From positions 1 through 64,000 of the forward strand of contig CABVRX010000013.1 of the NCBI GenBank assembly GCA_902500825.1: 64,000 bases of DNA. Reading direction: 5' to 3'. The position numbers were made by a program, and so were the translations under genes. Positions 17,551-26,751 of this stretch are shown here, piece by piece; position 1 is the first letter of the stretch; each line of letters begins with the position of its first letter. This stretch comes from an uncultured Nitrospira sp. GTDB lineage: Bacteria > Nitrospirota > Nitrospiria > Nitrospirales > Nitrospiraceae. Below the pieces are notes generated by a model that made no database searches, had not been told where the DNA came from, and worked only from the letters and a program-made list of their open reading frames with translations.

Positions 17551-20500
17551 ATGATCGCTAGAATCGTCGAGATCTCACTGGTACAGCGGTTCTTGGTCTG
17601 CACGCTCGGGTTTCTGCTGTTATTCGGGGGCCTCTACGCCTTCCATCTCCTCGACATTGTGGCCTATCCTGATCCTTCCCCACCGATGGTGGAGTTGATC
17701 ATCCAACTTCCTGGATATTCGGCGGAGGAAATTGAGCGGCAGATTACGATCCCCATCGAGGTCGCTTTAAACGGGACTCCCGGACTCACCGATATGCGGT
17801 CGCTCTCGATTTTCGGCCTCAGCGACGTCAAGGTGTATTTCGACTTCAATAGCGATATCTTTCGGGACCGTCAGGAAGTGTTGAATCGGCTCAACTCCGT
17901 TCAACTACCTCAAGGGGTGCAGCCGGTGCTCTCACCTTGGTGGGCCATCGCGGAGATCTATCGGTATGAGTTGACCGGTCAGAACACGAGTTTGACCGAT
18001 CTGAAAACCATTCAGGACTGGCAGGTCCGACGGGCGTTCAAACGTGTGCCGGGTGTCATCGATGTGACGACGTTCGGCGGTACTACGAAGGAATATCATG
18101 TCGATATTGAACCGGAAAAATTGATCGGCTACGGCGTCAATCTTTCGCAAGTCATGGTTGCCTTAGCGAACAGCAACGCCAATGTCGGTGGCAACTATTT
18201 GACGATCGGTGCGCAGAGCTACAACATTCGAGGGTTGGGACTCATCAACGACTTGGACGATATCGAAAGCGTGATGGTGGCTGAAAAAGATGGAACGCCG
18301 ATCTTCGTCAAGACCTTGGGAAAGGTGACGGTCGGACATCGCGTGCGTCTTGGAAAAGTAGGGATCGATGATCGCGACGATGTGGTGGAAGGAGTCGTGC
18401 TGCAGCAACGCGGCTATAAGGCCTTACCGGTTCTCGATAAAGTACGTGCGAAGGTCGAAGAGCTGAATGGGTTGAAATTGCCGTCCGGCGTCAAGATTCG
18501 GACGATCTACGATCGAACAGCTTTGATCAACACGACCGTGAAGACGGTCACGGACATTCTTATCAGCGGCATGGTGCTCGTGTTTATCATCTTGGTCGTA
18601 TTTCTCGGCAATCTCCGCGCGGCCTTTATTGTCGCACTGACCATTCCGCTCTCGCTGCTTTTTACCTTCACGATGATGGTGTTTGTCGGACAGTCAGCCA
18701 ACTTGATATCATTGGGGGCGATCGACTTTGGGATCATCGTGGACGCGACGTTGGTCATGGTCGAATGCATCTTTTTCCAGTTGGCGCACCGGAAGACACA
18801 GGGGATCACGATTCACCAACATATCATCCGAGCTGCCGGCCAGGTCGGAAGGCCTATCGTCTTTTCCACGGCGATCATCGTAGTGGCTTTTGTGCCGCTC
18901 TTTACGATGACCGGAGTCCCTGGGAAGATCTTCGCGCCCATGTCTATTACATACGGGTTTGCCCTGTTTGGCGCTCTCTTGATGGCCTTTACACTTGCAC
19001 CTGTCCTCTGTTCATTCCTCTTGCGCTCGTCAGTCAGTGAAACCGATACAGCCGTAGTCGGTGTCGTACGCAAAGCCAATGCAAGGGTTGTTGGATGGGC
19101 CTTGGAGCATAGAATCATGGTGGTTGGTGTTGCGACAGGCCTGGTGATGCTCGCTTTTCTGGCATTGCAATCGTTGGGTGGTGAATTCATGCCGCCTCTG
19201 GAGGAAGGCAACTTATGGGTTCGAGCCACGATGCCTGTCGATATTTCTTTCGATCAGGCCGATCGACTGACCAACGAAATTCGTCGCGCGTTCCGGCAAT
19301 CTCCCGAGGTGGAAACGGTCGTTTCACAGCTGGGACGGCCGGACGATGGGACGGACCCAACCAGCTTTTTTAACGGAGAATTTTTGGCGAATCTCAAACC
19401 CACCTCACAATGGCGTCGAGGATTGAGCAAAGAAGATCTGATTGAAGAAATCGAGCATCGGCTGAAAAGCATCCCCGGCGTTATTTTCAATTTTTCTCAG
19501 GTTATCGAAGATAACGTAGAGGAGGCGATGTCTGGTGTGAAAGGTGAGAACTCGATCAAATTATTCGGTTCCGATCTCAAAATCATGGATGCGAGGGCGG
19601 TCGAGATCGAATCGGTGATGAACACGGTTTTCGGCGTGAAGGACTTGGGTATCTTCCGGCTGATGGGTCAGCCGAATTTGCTGATTCAAGTCGATCGCGA
19701 AGCGAGCGCCCGGTATGGATTACGGGTCTCCGATGTGAATGCGGTCGTTCAGGCCGCCATTGGCGGTCAAGCGGTGACCCAGGTGTATGAGGGAGAGAAG
19801 CTGTTCGATCTGGTCGTCAGGTTTCTTCCAGAATATCGTCAGGATATCGATTCTATCGGTAATATTCTGGTGAGCACTCCGGATGGGGCACGCATTCCGC
19901 TCAAACAGGTGGCGGCCATTACCATGCAGACCGGAGCCTTCATTATCTATCGCGAAAACAACCAGCGATATATCCCGATCAAATTCAGTGTGCGGGATCG
20001 CGATCTTCAGAGTACGGTAGAGGAAGCTCAGATGAAATTGGCGCAGCAGGTCACGCTGCCCGAGGGCTACCACATGGAATGGGCTGGGCAGTACGACCAA
20101 CTGAAAGAGGAACAGAAGCGGCTGGCGAAGATCGTACCCGTGACCCTCGTCATCGTTTTCTTTTTACTCTATACGACATTCGACTCTCTGAAGAATGCCT
20201 TGCTGGTGTTGGCCGCTGTCCCCTTCGCGTTGGTGGGAGGCGTACTGGCGTTGGTGATTACTCATACCCATTTCAGTATTTCAGCCGCAGTGGGAATGAT
20301 TTCGACCTTGGGCGTTGCGATATTGGGTGGCGTGTTGCTGATCTCGCGCATTGAAGAGTTCCGAAGGGAGGGGGTTGAGTTGCGGCAAGCCGTGATACGC
20401 GGCGTCGATGTCCAGATGCGTCCCATCCTAATGGCAACCTTGGGCGCGGCTATCGGATTACTGCCGGCTTCTCTGGCGACCGGCATCGGCGCTCAGGCTC

Positions 20501-20622
20501 AGAAGCCGTTGGCGCGTGTGGTGGTTGGAGGGATGCTGACGGCGGCATTCTTGATCCTCGTGGTGTTGCCGGTTCTCTACGAAATCGTCCATCACCGTGA
20601 TAACCTTAAAGCGCAGGAATAA
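17551..20622 (+). CDS. RND efflux permease, CzcA/CusA (heavy-metal efflux) family
   Basis: 1023 residues with 12 transmembrane helices and two large periplasmic loops. The fourth helix carries DFGIIVDATLVMVE, the HME-RND signature with the proton-relay Asp residues and Glu; the usual following Asn is Cys (VECIFF). Other family marks are DIVAYPDPSPP near the N-terminus and GGEFMPPLEEGNLW in the second half. It exports metal cations or other small molecules by proton antiport with the two upstream gene products. The replaced VEN motif and lack of a metal-rich adaptor leave the substrate open. Confidence 0.92.
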   Translation: MIARIVEISLVQRFLVCTLGFLLLFGGLYAFHLLDIVAYPDPSPPMVELIIQLPGYSAEEIERQITIPIEVALNGTPGLTDMRSLSIFGLSDVKVYFDFNSDIFRDRQEVLNRLNSVQLPQGVQPVLSPWWAIAEIYRYELTGQNTSLTDLKTIQDWQVRRAFKRVPGVIDVTTFGGTTKEYHVDIEPEKLIGYGVNLSQVMVALANSNANVGGNYLTIGAQSYNIRGLGLINDLDDIESVMVAEKDGTPIFVKTLGKVTVGHRVRLGKVGIDDRDDVVEGVVLQQRGYKALPVLDKVRAKVEELNGLKLPSGVKIRTIYDRTALINTTVKTVTDILISGMVLVFIILVVFLGNLRAAFIVALTIPLSLLFTFTMMVFVGQSANLISLGAIDFGIIVDATLVMVECIFFQLAHRKTQGITIHQHIIRAAGQVGRPIVFSTAIIVVAFVPLFTMTGVPGKIFAPMSITYGFALFGALLMAFTLAPVLCSFLLRSSVSETDTAVVGVVRKANARVVGWALEHRIMVVGVATGLVMLAFLALQSLGGEFMPPLEEGNLWVRATMPVDISFDQADRLTNEIRRAFRQSPEVETVVSQLGRPDDGTDPTSFFNGEFLANLKPTSQWRRGLSKEDLIEEIEHRLKSIPGVIFNFSQVIEDNVEEAMSGVKGENSIKLFGSDLKIMDARAVEIESVMNTVFGVKDLGIFRLMGQPNLLIQVDREASARYGLRVSDVNAVVQAAIGGQAVTQVYEGEKLFDLVVRFLPEYRQDIDSIGNILVSTPDGARIPLKQVAAITMQTGAFIIYRENNQRYIPIKFSVRDRDLQSTVEEAQMKLAQQVTLPEGYHMEWAGQYDQLKEEQKRLAKIVPVTLVIVFFLLYTTFDSLKNALLVLAAVPFALVGGVLALVITHTHFSISAAVGMISTLGVAILGGVLLISRIEEFRREGVELRQAVIRGVDVQMRPILMATLGAAIGLLPASLATGIGAQAQKPLARVVVGGMLTAAFLILVVLPVLYEIVHHRDNLKAQE

Positions 20623-20668
20623 GCAGTCGGCAGATGCATTGGACAAGAACGAAAGGAGCGCCATCATC

Positions 20669-21463
20669 GTGAGACAATCTTTCCTGTTCCGACTGGGAAT
20701 CATCGGGATGCTCGGCCTGATGGGCGGAGCGGAACCACTGTATGCATGGGCGGATCAGATCCAGGCCTGGAAAGTTCAAATGCCTTATGAGGCGCCGCCG
20801 AAAAGCCAGGATGTGCCGGATGTTTCGATTCCCCACACTAAGAACCCGCTTAGTCCTGAAGAGCTCAAGCGCACCGAAGCCTTGCTGCCGTTGCTGGAAG
20901 GTAAACAGGAGTTCTGGGCGATGGGGGAGTTCGTGCATTTGGGAGAGCCGGCTGTGCCCGTCCTTATTCAGGCCCTGGCTATGCCGAGCCCGCGGATTCG
21001 GTACAATGCAATCGAAACCTTGCTGATGATGAAGGGAGTCGACGGGGTACCCGCCCTTATCTCCACTGCAAAGGAAGCCGGCGAAATTCCTCGTGTTCGG
21101 GAACATGCCCTGCGTGTTGCCGTTCGCCTGGATTCGACGAAAGCAACTGAGGCGATTGAAGTCATGGCAAAGGATCCAAATCCATCCGTCAGAAAAGCTG
21201 CGGCATTCGAATCGCGGTATGTCCGCCAAAAGGACGTCATCCCCATCTTAATTCCGCTGGTGAGCGACGACGAGCGGTTTGTGGCGCTGTCGGCGCTGCA
21301 ATCACTCTGGCTTCTGACTCGCCATGAGATCGAATCCCATGATTGGGATACATCGACCAAGCAGGATCGTGCGACGTGGTCGAGCGAATGGACCGAGTGG
21401 TGGGACGCCAACAAGGAGATCTTTGAGATTCCCGCACCACAACGGCCGAAGCGGAGTTCGTAA
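20669..21463 (+). CDS. Exported HEAT-repeat protein
   Basis: 264 residues from a GTG with AAAGGAG about 10 bases upstream. A signal peptide (FLFRLGIIGMLGLMGG ... AWA) is followed by HEAT-type helical repeats (GEPAVPVLIQALAMPSPRIR, GVPALISTAKEAGEIPRVRE, ATEAIEVMAKDPNPSVRKAA) and a Trp-rich tail (WSSEWTEWWDANKE). Probably a periplasmic scaffold protein. It follows the RND gene by 46 bases. Function unknown. Confidence 0.82.
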   Translation: MRQSFLFRLGIIGMLGLMGGAEPLYAWADQIQAWKVQMPYEAPPKSQDVPDVSIPHTKNPLSPEELKRTEALLPLLEGKQEFWAMGEFVHLGEPAVPVLIQALAMPSPRIRYNAIETLLMMKGVDGVPALISTAKEAGEIPRVREHALRVAVRLDSTKATEAIEVMAKDPNPSVRKAAAFESRYVRQKDVIPILIPLVSDDERFVALSALQSLWLLTRHEIESHDWDTSTKQDRATWSSEWTEWWDANKEIFEIPAPQRPKRSS

Positions 21464-21539
21464 CGATCAGCCGGGGAGCTTGCGAGCTCGGAGATTCCTA
21501 TGTTACGAATGATACACCATGAGATCAAAGAGCGGAACG

Positions 21540-22064
21540 ATGCTGAAAATCGCGAAGCTGGGTAATCCTATCCTTCGAAAAATTGCCGCGCCGATCGATC
21601 CGCGTGAGATCAAATCATCCGATATTCAGCGGTTGATCGACGACATGTTCGAGACGATGTATGACGAACCGGGCATCGGGCTGGCCGCTCCCCAAGTTTC
21701 ACGTTCGATTCAACTGGTTGTGATGGCCTGCAAAGGCGAAGGCGGTTTTCCAGAGACAGTGCTCATCAACCCGTCGATCGTCTATTACGGGCCTGAACAG
21801 GTAGAAAACTGGGAAGGTTGCCTGAGCGTGGATGGATTGAGGGGCAAAGTGACCAGGCCCTCACTGGTCCGAGTCAAGGGGCTGGATCGGAAGGGTAAAC
21901 CACTGGATTTCGAGGCGACAGACCTGTACGCGGTCTGTATTCAACACGAACTCGACCATTTGATCGGCAAAGTCTTTCTCGATCGCATGACCGATATGTC
22001 CACCCTGACTCAACTCCAAGAGTTCTCGCACTATTGGCAAAAAGAGCCCACAAACGTAATTTGA
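21540..22064 (+). CDS. def: Peptide deformylase
   Basis: 174 residues. All three deformylase motifs are intact: GIGLAAPQV, EGCLSV and QHELDHLIG, supplying the Cys and two His metal ligands and the catalytic Glu. It removes the formyl group from nascent protein N-termini. The family usually begins close to LKIAKLGNPILR, so the ATG at 21540 is chosen; an ATG seven codons upstream (21519) is also open. Unusually it is not next to fmt but within an efflux/export operon. Confidence 0.95.
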   Translation: MLKIAKLGNPILRKIAAPIDPREIKSSDIQRLIDDMFETMYDEPGIGLAAPQVSRSIQLVVMACKGEGGFPETVLINPSIVYYGPEQVENWEGCLSVDGLRGKVTRPSLVRVKGLDRKGKPLDFEATDLYAVCIQHELDHLIGKVFLDRMTDMSTLTQLQEFSHYWQKEPTNVI

Positions 22065-22086
22065 TGCCCGCCTTGTCGAGTCTGTT

Positions 22087-23811
22087 GTGAAGTCCCTTCT
22101 TCGCGTCCTGCTGTATCTTCGCCCCCACCGCGCTCTTGCGGTCGCGACACTTGTCTCCGCTGCATGCGCGACGTCGATGGAGCTGGTGCCTCCTTGGGTT
22201 ATCAAGATCATCATCGACGATGTGATTCAGGCGAAGCAGGCGTCATTGCTGCCATGGGCGATCGGTCTCCTGCTGGGCGCTCATGTGCTCAAGAATATAT
22301 TTGCCTCGCTCAGAATCCGGCTGAATAATCAACTTGAGCAGATGGTGGTTCACGATCTTCGCCGACATATCTTTTCCGCCCTCCAACGTCTGTCCATCAC
22401 CTATTTTGAGAATCGATCGACGGGGGAGATCATGTCCCGGGTGACAAACGACACAGAGCATGTCGAGCGGATCTTCATTGACGGGGTCGAGGGCATGTTG
22501 ACGGCGTCGTTGACTCTGATCGGGATCACGGGACTCTTGTTCATGCTCAATTGGAAGTTGGCGGCCCTTTCGTTCTTGCCGATCCCGTTGCTGGCGTTGT
22601 CCGCGAGCTGGTTTACGTCGAAGGTCCATGGGTATTATCGGGAGACCCGCCAGAGCGCCGCTGAGCTGAACGGCTATCTACAAGATTCCTTGTCCGGGAT
22701 TCGGGAGACGATGGGGTTTGGCCGCCAGATACATGAACAAGCACGGTTCGACAGGCTGAGCCACGCGTATAGCGAGAAGAACCTCAAGGCGATGGTTTTG
22801 TGGTCGATGTATTCGCCGGGAATGATTCTGGTCGCCGCCGTTGGGACGGTCGTGATCCTTTGGTACGGGGCGGGAGAAGTCATGGAGGGTCGTCTCACAC
22901 TCGGCGAGTTGGTCTTGTTTCTATCCTATCTGACGATGTTCTATGTCCCCATCAATCAGATCCATTCGGTCAATCATATGCTGCAACATGCGTTGGCGGC
23001 GAGTGAGCGGGTCTTTGACGTACTGGATACGGTTCCGGAAGTCGCCGACCGTCCTCGTGCCGTGACTCCGGTCCATCGTGCGCATGGAGCAGTTCGATTC
23101 GACCAGGTTCGGTTTCACTATCGACCCGATGTTCCGGTACTGGGAGGGGTTTCAGCGGCCGTACTTGCAGGAGAACGCGTGGCACTGGTCGGGATGAGTG
23201 GGGCGGGGAAGAGCACACTCTTGAAGTTGTTAATGCGATTTTATGACGTCACAGACGGGGGGATCTGCATCGATGGGAAAGATGTGCGTGATCTGTCGAT
23301 CGCGTACCTACGGCAGCAGATCGGGTTCGTACAACAGGAGCCGTTCTTATTCAATGGGACGGTTCGAGACAACCTGTTATATGGTGATTTGCATGCAGAC
23401 CAGGCTCGGCTGGAAGCGGCTGCGCGCGCTGCTCGTGCGCATGAGTTCATCACGGCGTTGCCTGAAGGGTATGACACCTGGATCGGTGAACGGGGCGTCA
23501 AACTGTCGGTCGGGCAAAAACAGCGAGTCTCGATCGCACGGGTGCTGTTGAAGGATCCGCCGATCGTCATTTTTGACGAGGCGACATCCAATATTGATAC
23601 AGAGACCGAGGTGAAGATCCGCGAAGCGTTGGCCGAGCTTACCATGGGGCGAACGACGTTCATCATCGCCCATCGATTATCCACGCTTCACGATGTGGAC
23701 CGGATTCTGGTCATCGATAAAGGTCGATTAGTTGAGGAAGGCCGACATGACGAACTGCTCAGCCGAGGAGGGGTGTACACAGGTCTGTACGAGGCTCAGT
23801 TTCAGGTGTAG
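22087..23811 (+). CDS. MsbA-like ABC exporter (fused permease and ATPase)
   Basis: 574 residues, GTG start. The first ~320 residues form six transmembrane helices of an ABC type-1 exporter (LRVLLYLRPHRALAVATLVS onward). The ATPase has Walker A (GMSGAGKST), Q-loop (VQQEPFLFNGTVRDNL), signature (LSVGQKQR; the usual LSGGQ is varied), Walker B (IVIFDEAT) and H-loop (IIAHRLS). It acts as a homodimer or half-transporter exporting lipids or hydrophobic compounds. It follows def by 22 bases. Confidence 0.92.
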   Translation: MKSLLRVLLYLRPHRALAVATLVSAACATSMELVPPWVIKIIIDDVIQAKQASLLPWAIGLLLGAHVLKNIFASLRIRLNNQLEQMVVHDLRRHIFSALQRLSITYFENRSTGEIMSRVTNDTEHVERIFIDGVEGMLTASLTLIGITGLLFMLNWKLAALSFLPIPLLALSASWFTSKVHGYYRETRQSAAELNGYLQDSLSGIRETMGFGRQIHEQARFDRLSHAYSEKNLKAMVLWSMYSPGMILVAAVGTVVILWYGAGEVMEGRLTLGELVLFLSYLTMFYVPINQIHSVNHMLQHALAASERVFDVLDTVPEVADRPRAVTPVHRAHGAVRFDQVRFHYRPDVPVLGGVSAAVLAGERVALVGMSGAGKSTLLKLLMRFYDVTDGGICIDGKDVRDLSIAYLRQQIGFVQQEPFLFNGTVRDNLLYGDLHADQARLEAAARAARAHEFITALPEGYDTWIGERGVKLSVGQKQRVSIARVLLKDPPIVIFDEATSNIDTETEVKIREALAELTMGRTTFIIAHRLSTLHDVDRILVIDKGRLVEEGRHDELLSRGGVYTGLYEAQFQV

Positions 23812-23861
23812 TGCATCGGGCAGTGGTCGATTTCAACTTCAGCCCCTGTCGCCTTGGGTAG

Positions 23862-23891
23862 TTGCGGGTGCGAAGAGGAGCTGGGTATACT
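23862..23891 (+). promoter_or_regulatory. Possible promoter of the small zinc-ribbon genes
   Basis: TATACT (23886-23891) lies 18 bases after a weak TTGCGG. If used, transcripts begin near 23898, which supports translation of the next gene from the ATG at 23923 (AAGGAG upstream) and not from the in-frame TTG at 23854. Confidence 0.35.
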
Positions 23892-23922
23892 CCTTGAGTC
23901 GAACAAGGAGATCTGTGAGTCA

Positions 23923-24117
23923 ATGGTGTTACTATACGAGAGCGATCCACTGGATGACGAACATGCACGCGGCCGTTTCTACCACGTCTGCCAGGGGCGA
24001 ATCGATCGTACTCCTTTGAATGTCCCGGAGTCAGATCGTCCATACGAGTGCCCACAGTGTGGAATTGATCTCGAAGCCGAAGATTTCTTCGTAGCCCTTC
24101 AAAAAGGATCGGTGTAG
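23923..24117 (+). CDS. Small Cys-containing protein, unknown
   Basis: 64 residues (87 if TTG 23854 is used). It has one CPQC pair and an additional Cys (YHVCQG), suggesting a small metal-binding fold. It is followed after five bases by another small protein with two CxxC pairs, so the two may work together. Not recognised. Confidence 0.65.
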   Translation: MVLLYESDPLDDEHARGRFYHVCQGRIDRTPLNVPESDRPYECPQCGIDLEAEDFFVALQKGSV

Positions 24118-24122
24118 GACCA

Positions 24123-24332
24123 ATGACCGGAAGCACGGGGAGAAAAACGGTAGGGGTTTCGCGAGGCCTGATGATGCTGTGCGATACCTGTTATGCTCAA
24201 ATCGTCAACGAAAAACTTCCGGACGGGAAGAACTTTGTGGCTGACTTCGAAGCCCTGCTGGATCGGATCTGTCCCGGTTGCACCGACATCAACCGACCCC
24301 TCATCGACGACATGGCCGGCAGCGGCGAGTAA
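24123..24332 (+). CDS. Small protein with two CxxC motifs
   Basis: 69 residues with CDTC and CPGC about 30 residues apart, a spacing that could form one zinc site. No signal peptide or other domain is seen. It is probably co-transcribed with the gene five bases upstream. The 170 bases after it hold no feature I can support. Confidence 0.7.
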   Translation: MTGSTGRKTVGVSRGLMMLCDTCYAQIVNEKLPDGKNFVADFEALLDRICPGCTDINRPLIDDMAGSGE

Positions 24333-24503
24333 TGGCGATTGACCGGACTTCTGAATGATCGGGTGATCGTATCGTGTCGGCGATGGGCTTATCCTACCGC
24401 AAGTAAAAAGAAATGAGCTGCTGATTCTAACTCTGACCGTCGGGCATCGTAGCGGTGTGTATGAATCTTGGCGGGAAAGCGGCTGAAGGCATTGACCTAA
24501 CCG

Positions 24504-24845
24504 TTATTTACACTCCTTCCCATTGAAGTACATGCAGGTCGATTCGCCTGATTTGACCTTCCATGTCTTGATCAGTGGACGCTTGTCCTCACCCCGCATC
24601 TCAACGACGAAATCCACAAGGCCGGAAATGGGAAGCTTCTCGATATGGGGCTTCGCGGCATCCGGCACCTCGACGTAGAACACGCGTCCACTTGTGGAGA
24701 TCAGGATCTGACTCTGTTCCTGATCGATATAAATCACTGGGCTGTAAAAGCTGCGTTCTTCGGCAAAGACCGGAGAAATCGGTGAGACGAGTAGGTACAG
24801 AAGAAGAGAAAGGCCACACTGAAATGATGGTCGTCGAACGGGCAT
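24504..24845 (-). CDS. Small secreted protein, unknown
   Basis: 113 residues from ATG 24845, with GAGGAG eight bases upstream. A signal peptide (LSLLLYLLVSPISPVFA) precedes a short beta-rich domain (FYSPVIYIDQEQSQILISTS, VDFVVEMRGED) and a C-terminal segment with two Cys (GESTCMYFNGKECK) that may form a disulfide. It lies at the distal end of the sulfur-transfer cluster but with a 75-base gap, so a functional link is not shown. Confidence 0.75.
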   Translation of the reverse strand: MPVRRPSFQCGLSLLLYLLVSPISPVFAEERSFYSPVIYIDQEQSQILISTSGRVFYVEVPDAAKPHIEKLPISGLVDFVVEMRGEDKRPLIKTWKVKSGESTCMYFNGKECK

Positions 24846-24919
24846 GCACAACGCTCCTCATTCAGGCTGCAAAGAAACATTAGTACATTCTGGTGACGAT
24901 GTGAACCGTAAAATGAGAC

Positions 24920-25429
24920 TCAACGAATAATGACGTCGGCAGGTGTGACGCGACCGGCTTTGATCCAATAAGTCTTGATGTCCGGCTCTGTGTTCATGAG
25001 TGAAACGAGAAGATAGGCGGGAAGGGGCAGGTTGATCTTGGGCCAAATCTCTTCGTAGTCGGTGGCAATTTTAATGTCGGTGACCGACGGCCGGGCAGGG
25101 TCGTGGGGGTGCGAGTGGTAGACGACTTGTAGATCGAGCCCGTTGTTGCGCATGTCCTTCTTTGCGGTTGAGAAATCCTGCATGTCCATGACAAAGGCGA
25201 TTTCCGCCCGTTCGTCGGGCGAGAGCCGCTCGAGATGCGCAACTTTGGCCGAATCGAACGAAGACAAGTTTTGCGCCCCCTCCATCGCAACGATGTTCTT
25301 GATGCGATAGAGACGGCTGACGATACCGTCAGTTCCGGCGAGCAGCCCGCAACATTCGTACGGAGTAAGTTCTTTCGCGTGGGCGATAATGTCGTCGAGA
25401 ATGATTTGGGAAATGACGAGGTCGGCCAC
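24920..25429 (-). CDS. JAMM/MPN+ metallopeptidase of the sulfur-carrier cluster (Mec+-like)
   Basis: 169 residues. The JAMM residues are complete: Glu in PYECCGLLAG and the HSHPHDPARPSVTD stretch (HxH...S..D). Relatives such as Mycobacterium Mec+ hydrolyse the bond between a sulfur-carrier protein and newly made cysteine. Here it is one base from the MoeB-like E1 and in the same operon as a MoaD/ThiS-like carrier, so the expected job is releasing cysteine or another thiol product, or processing a carrier precursor. Cytoplasmic. Confidence 0.9.
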   Translation of the reverse strand: MADLVISQIILDDIIAHAKELTPYECCGLLAGTDGIVSRLYRIKNIVAMEGAQNLSSFDSAKVAHLERLSPDERAEIAFVMDMQDFSTAKKDMRNNGLDLQVVYHSHPHDPARPSVTDIKIATDYEEIWPKINLPLPAYLLVSLMNTEPDIKTYWIKAGRVTPADVIIR

Positions 25430-25430
25430 G

Positions 25431-26234
25431 TTAAATCGTGCAGGTGACGGTGTAGTCTAGGCTCAGATCTTTGATCTTAGGATTGGGGCCACACAGAGGA
25501 CAGGCAGGGTCTTTGGGCCGACCAACCTTTCGAAACTTCATTTCCAGCGCATCGTAGATCAACAATTTATCAGCAATCGTCTCTCCGATGCCGAGAATTT
25601 CTTTGATCGCTTCTGAGGCTTGAAGAATGCCCATGGTGCCGGCGAGGACACCAAGCACGCCGGCTTCTTGGCAATTCGGGACCAACCCTGCCGGCGGGGG
25701 CTCGGGATAGAGACAGCGGTAGCAGGGGTAGCCTTGGTGCGGTTTGATCGCCGTCAGCTGCCCCTCGAACCGAAACATGCTGGCGGAGATCAGCGTTTTC
25801 TTCGCGAAGAAACAGGCGTCGTTCACGAGAAACCGCGTCGTGAAGTTGTCCGATCCGTCCAGCACGATATCGTATTGCGAGACGAGAGAGAGGATGTTTT
25901 CGGCATCGACCAGCTGATGATAGGCGTTGATGGTAATGTCAGGATTAATGGCCGACAAGGTTTTTCTGCCGGACTCCACCTTCGGCTGTCCGAGCGTCGC
26001 GGTCGAATGCATGATCTGTCGTTGCAGATTTGAGAGGTCCACGACATCCCCATCGACCAAGCCGATGGTCCCAATGCCGGCGGCAGCGAGATACAGGCCG
26101 GCTGGAGAGCCAAGGCCGCCTGCGCCGATCAGCAGAATCTTGGCCCGCTTGAGCTTGAGTTGTCCCTTGCCCCCGACATCCTGAAGAATGATGTGTCGGC
26201 TGTAGCGCTGAATCTCTGATTCGGACAGGTCCAT
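25431..26234 (-). CDS. moeB: MoeB/ThiF-type E1 adenylyltransferase (copy 1)
   Basis: 267 residues. GAGGLGSPAGLYLAAAG is the ATP-binding loop; DGSDNFTTRFLVND is the conserved E1 core; CYRC and CPLCG form the structural zinc site. It lacks a rhodanese domain. It adenylates the C-terminal Gly-Gly of a ubiquitin-like sulfur carrier so that a thiocarboxylate can form. The nearest carrier is the MoaD-like protein at 26479-26751. Two bases separate it from the NIL gene. Confidence 0.92.
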   Translation of the reverse strand: MDLSESEIQRYSRHIILQDVGGKGQLKLKRAKILLIGAGGLGSPAGLYLAAAGIGTIGLVDGDVVDLSNLQRQIMHSTATLGQPKVESGRKTLSAINPDITINAYHQLVDAENILSLVSQYDIVLDGSDNFTTRFLVNDACFFAKKTLISASMFRFEGQLTAIKPHQGYPCYRCLYPEPPPAGLVPNCQEAGVLGVLAGTMGILQASEAIKEILGIGETIADKLLIYDALEMKFRKVGRPKDPACPLCGPNPKIKDLSLDYTVTCTI

Positions 26235-26236
26235 CG

Positions 26237-26476
26237 TTATTCAACCACGTTCAATTCAATCGGATCGACGACACAGCCCTTGGCTCGCAGCCCGGCAACC
26301 GCCCGTTCAATTTCCACCGTCTCACCGGACAACTCCACGTCCGCCCAGCCCGTGGTGTCGCGAACATCGGCTCGCCTGACGTCGGTCACGACCTTATATT
26401 CGCGTCCGATCTGGTAGATAATCGGCTCCCTGATCTTGTCTTCAGGAAAACGGATATGGAAGCGCAAGTGTGCCAT
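26237..26476 (-). CDS. NIL-domain protein
   Basis: 79 residues, essentially one NIL domain (LRFHIRFPEDKIREPIIYQI ... TGWADVELSGETVEIERA), a ferredoxin-like fold known as the C-terminal ligand-sensing part of the methionine importer ATPase MetN and in homocysteine-forming sulfur proteins. A free-standing copy between a carrier and its E1 suggests that it binds methionine or a related sulfur compound or serves the transfer step. Three bases from the carrier gene. Confidence 0.85.
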   Translation of the reverse strand: MAHLRFHIRFPEDKIREPIIYQIGREYKVVTDVRRADVRDTTGWADVELSGETVEIERAVAGLRAKGCVVDPIELNVVE

Positions 26477-26478
26477 GG

Positions 26479-26751
26479 TTACCCTCCCGCGATCGCCGGG
26501 ACGATGGACACCTCATCGCCGTCCTTGAGGGACGTGTCCTTCCCCTTGAGGAAACGAATGTCTTCTTCGTTGACATAAATGTTCACGAAGCGACGGAGCT
26601 CTCCCGTTTCATCGCACAAACGATCTTTGATGCCGGGATGTGTGCTATTCAATGCTTCGATCATCTCCACCACGCTGTCGGCTTTGGTCTCGACCTCTCC
26701 CTGGCCTTTGGTCAGGGGGCGAAGCGGAGTCGGAATACGAACTTTAATCAT
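26479..26751 (-). CDS. MoaD/ThiS-family sulfur-carrier protein (CysO-like)
   Basis: 90 residues, a beta-grasp fold ending in the free tail VPAIAGG needed for adenylation and thiocarboxylate formation. [16 protein letters not shown] and [12 protein letters not shown] are typical of the MoaD/CysO branch. It is surrounded by threonine synthase, NIL, E1 and JAMM genes and not by molybdopterin or thiamine genes, which favours a CysO-like role. It overlaps the stop of thrC by four bases. Confidence 0.92.
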   Translation of the reverse strand: MIKVRIPTPLRPLTKGQGEVETKADSVVEMIEALNSTHPGIKDRLCDETGELRRFVNIYVNEEDIRFLKGKDTSLKDGDEVSIVPAIAGG

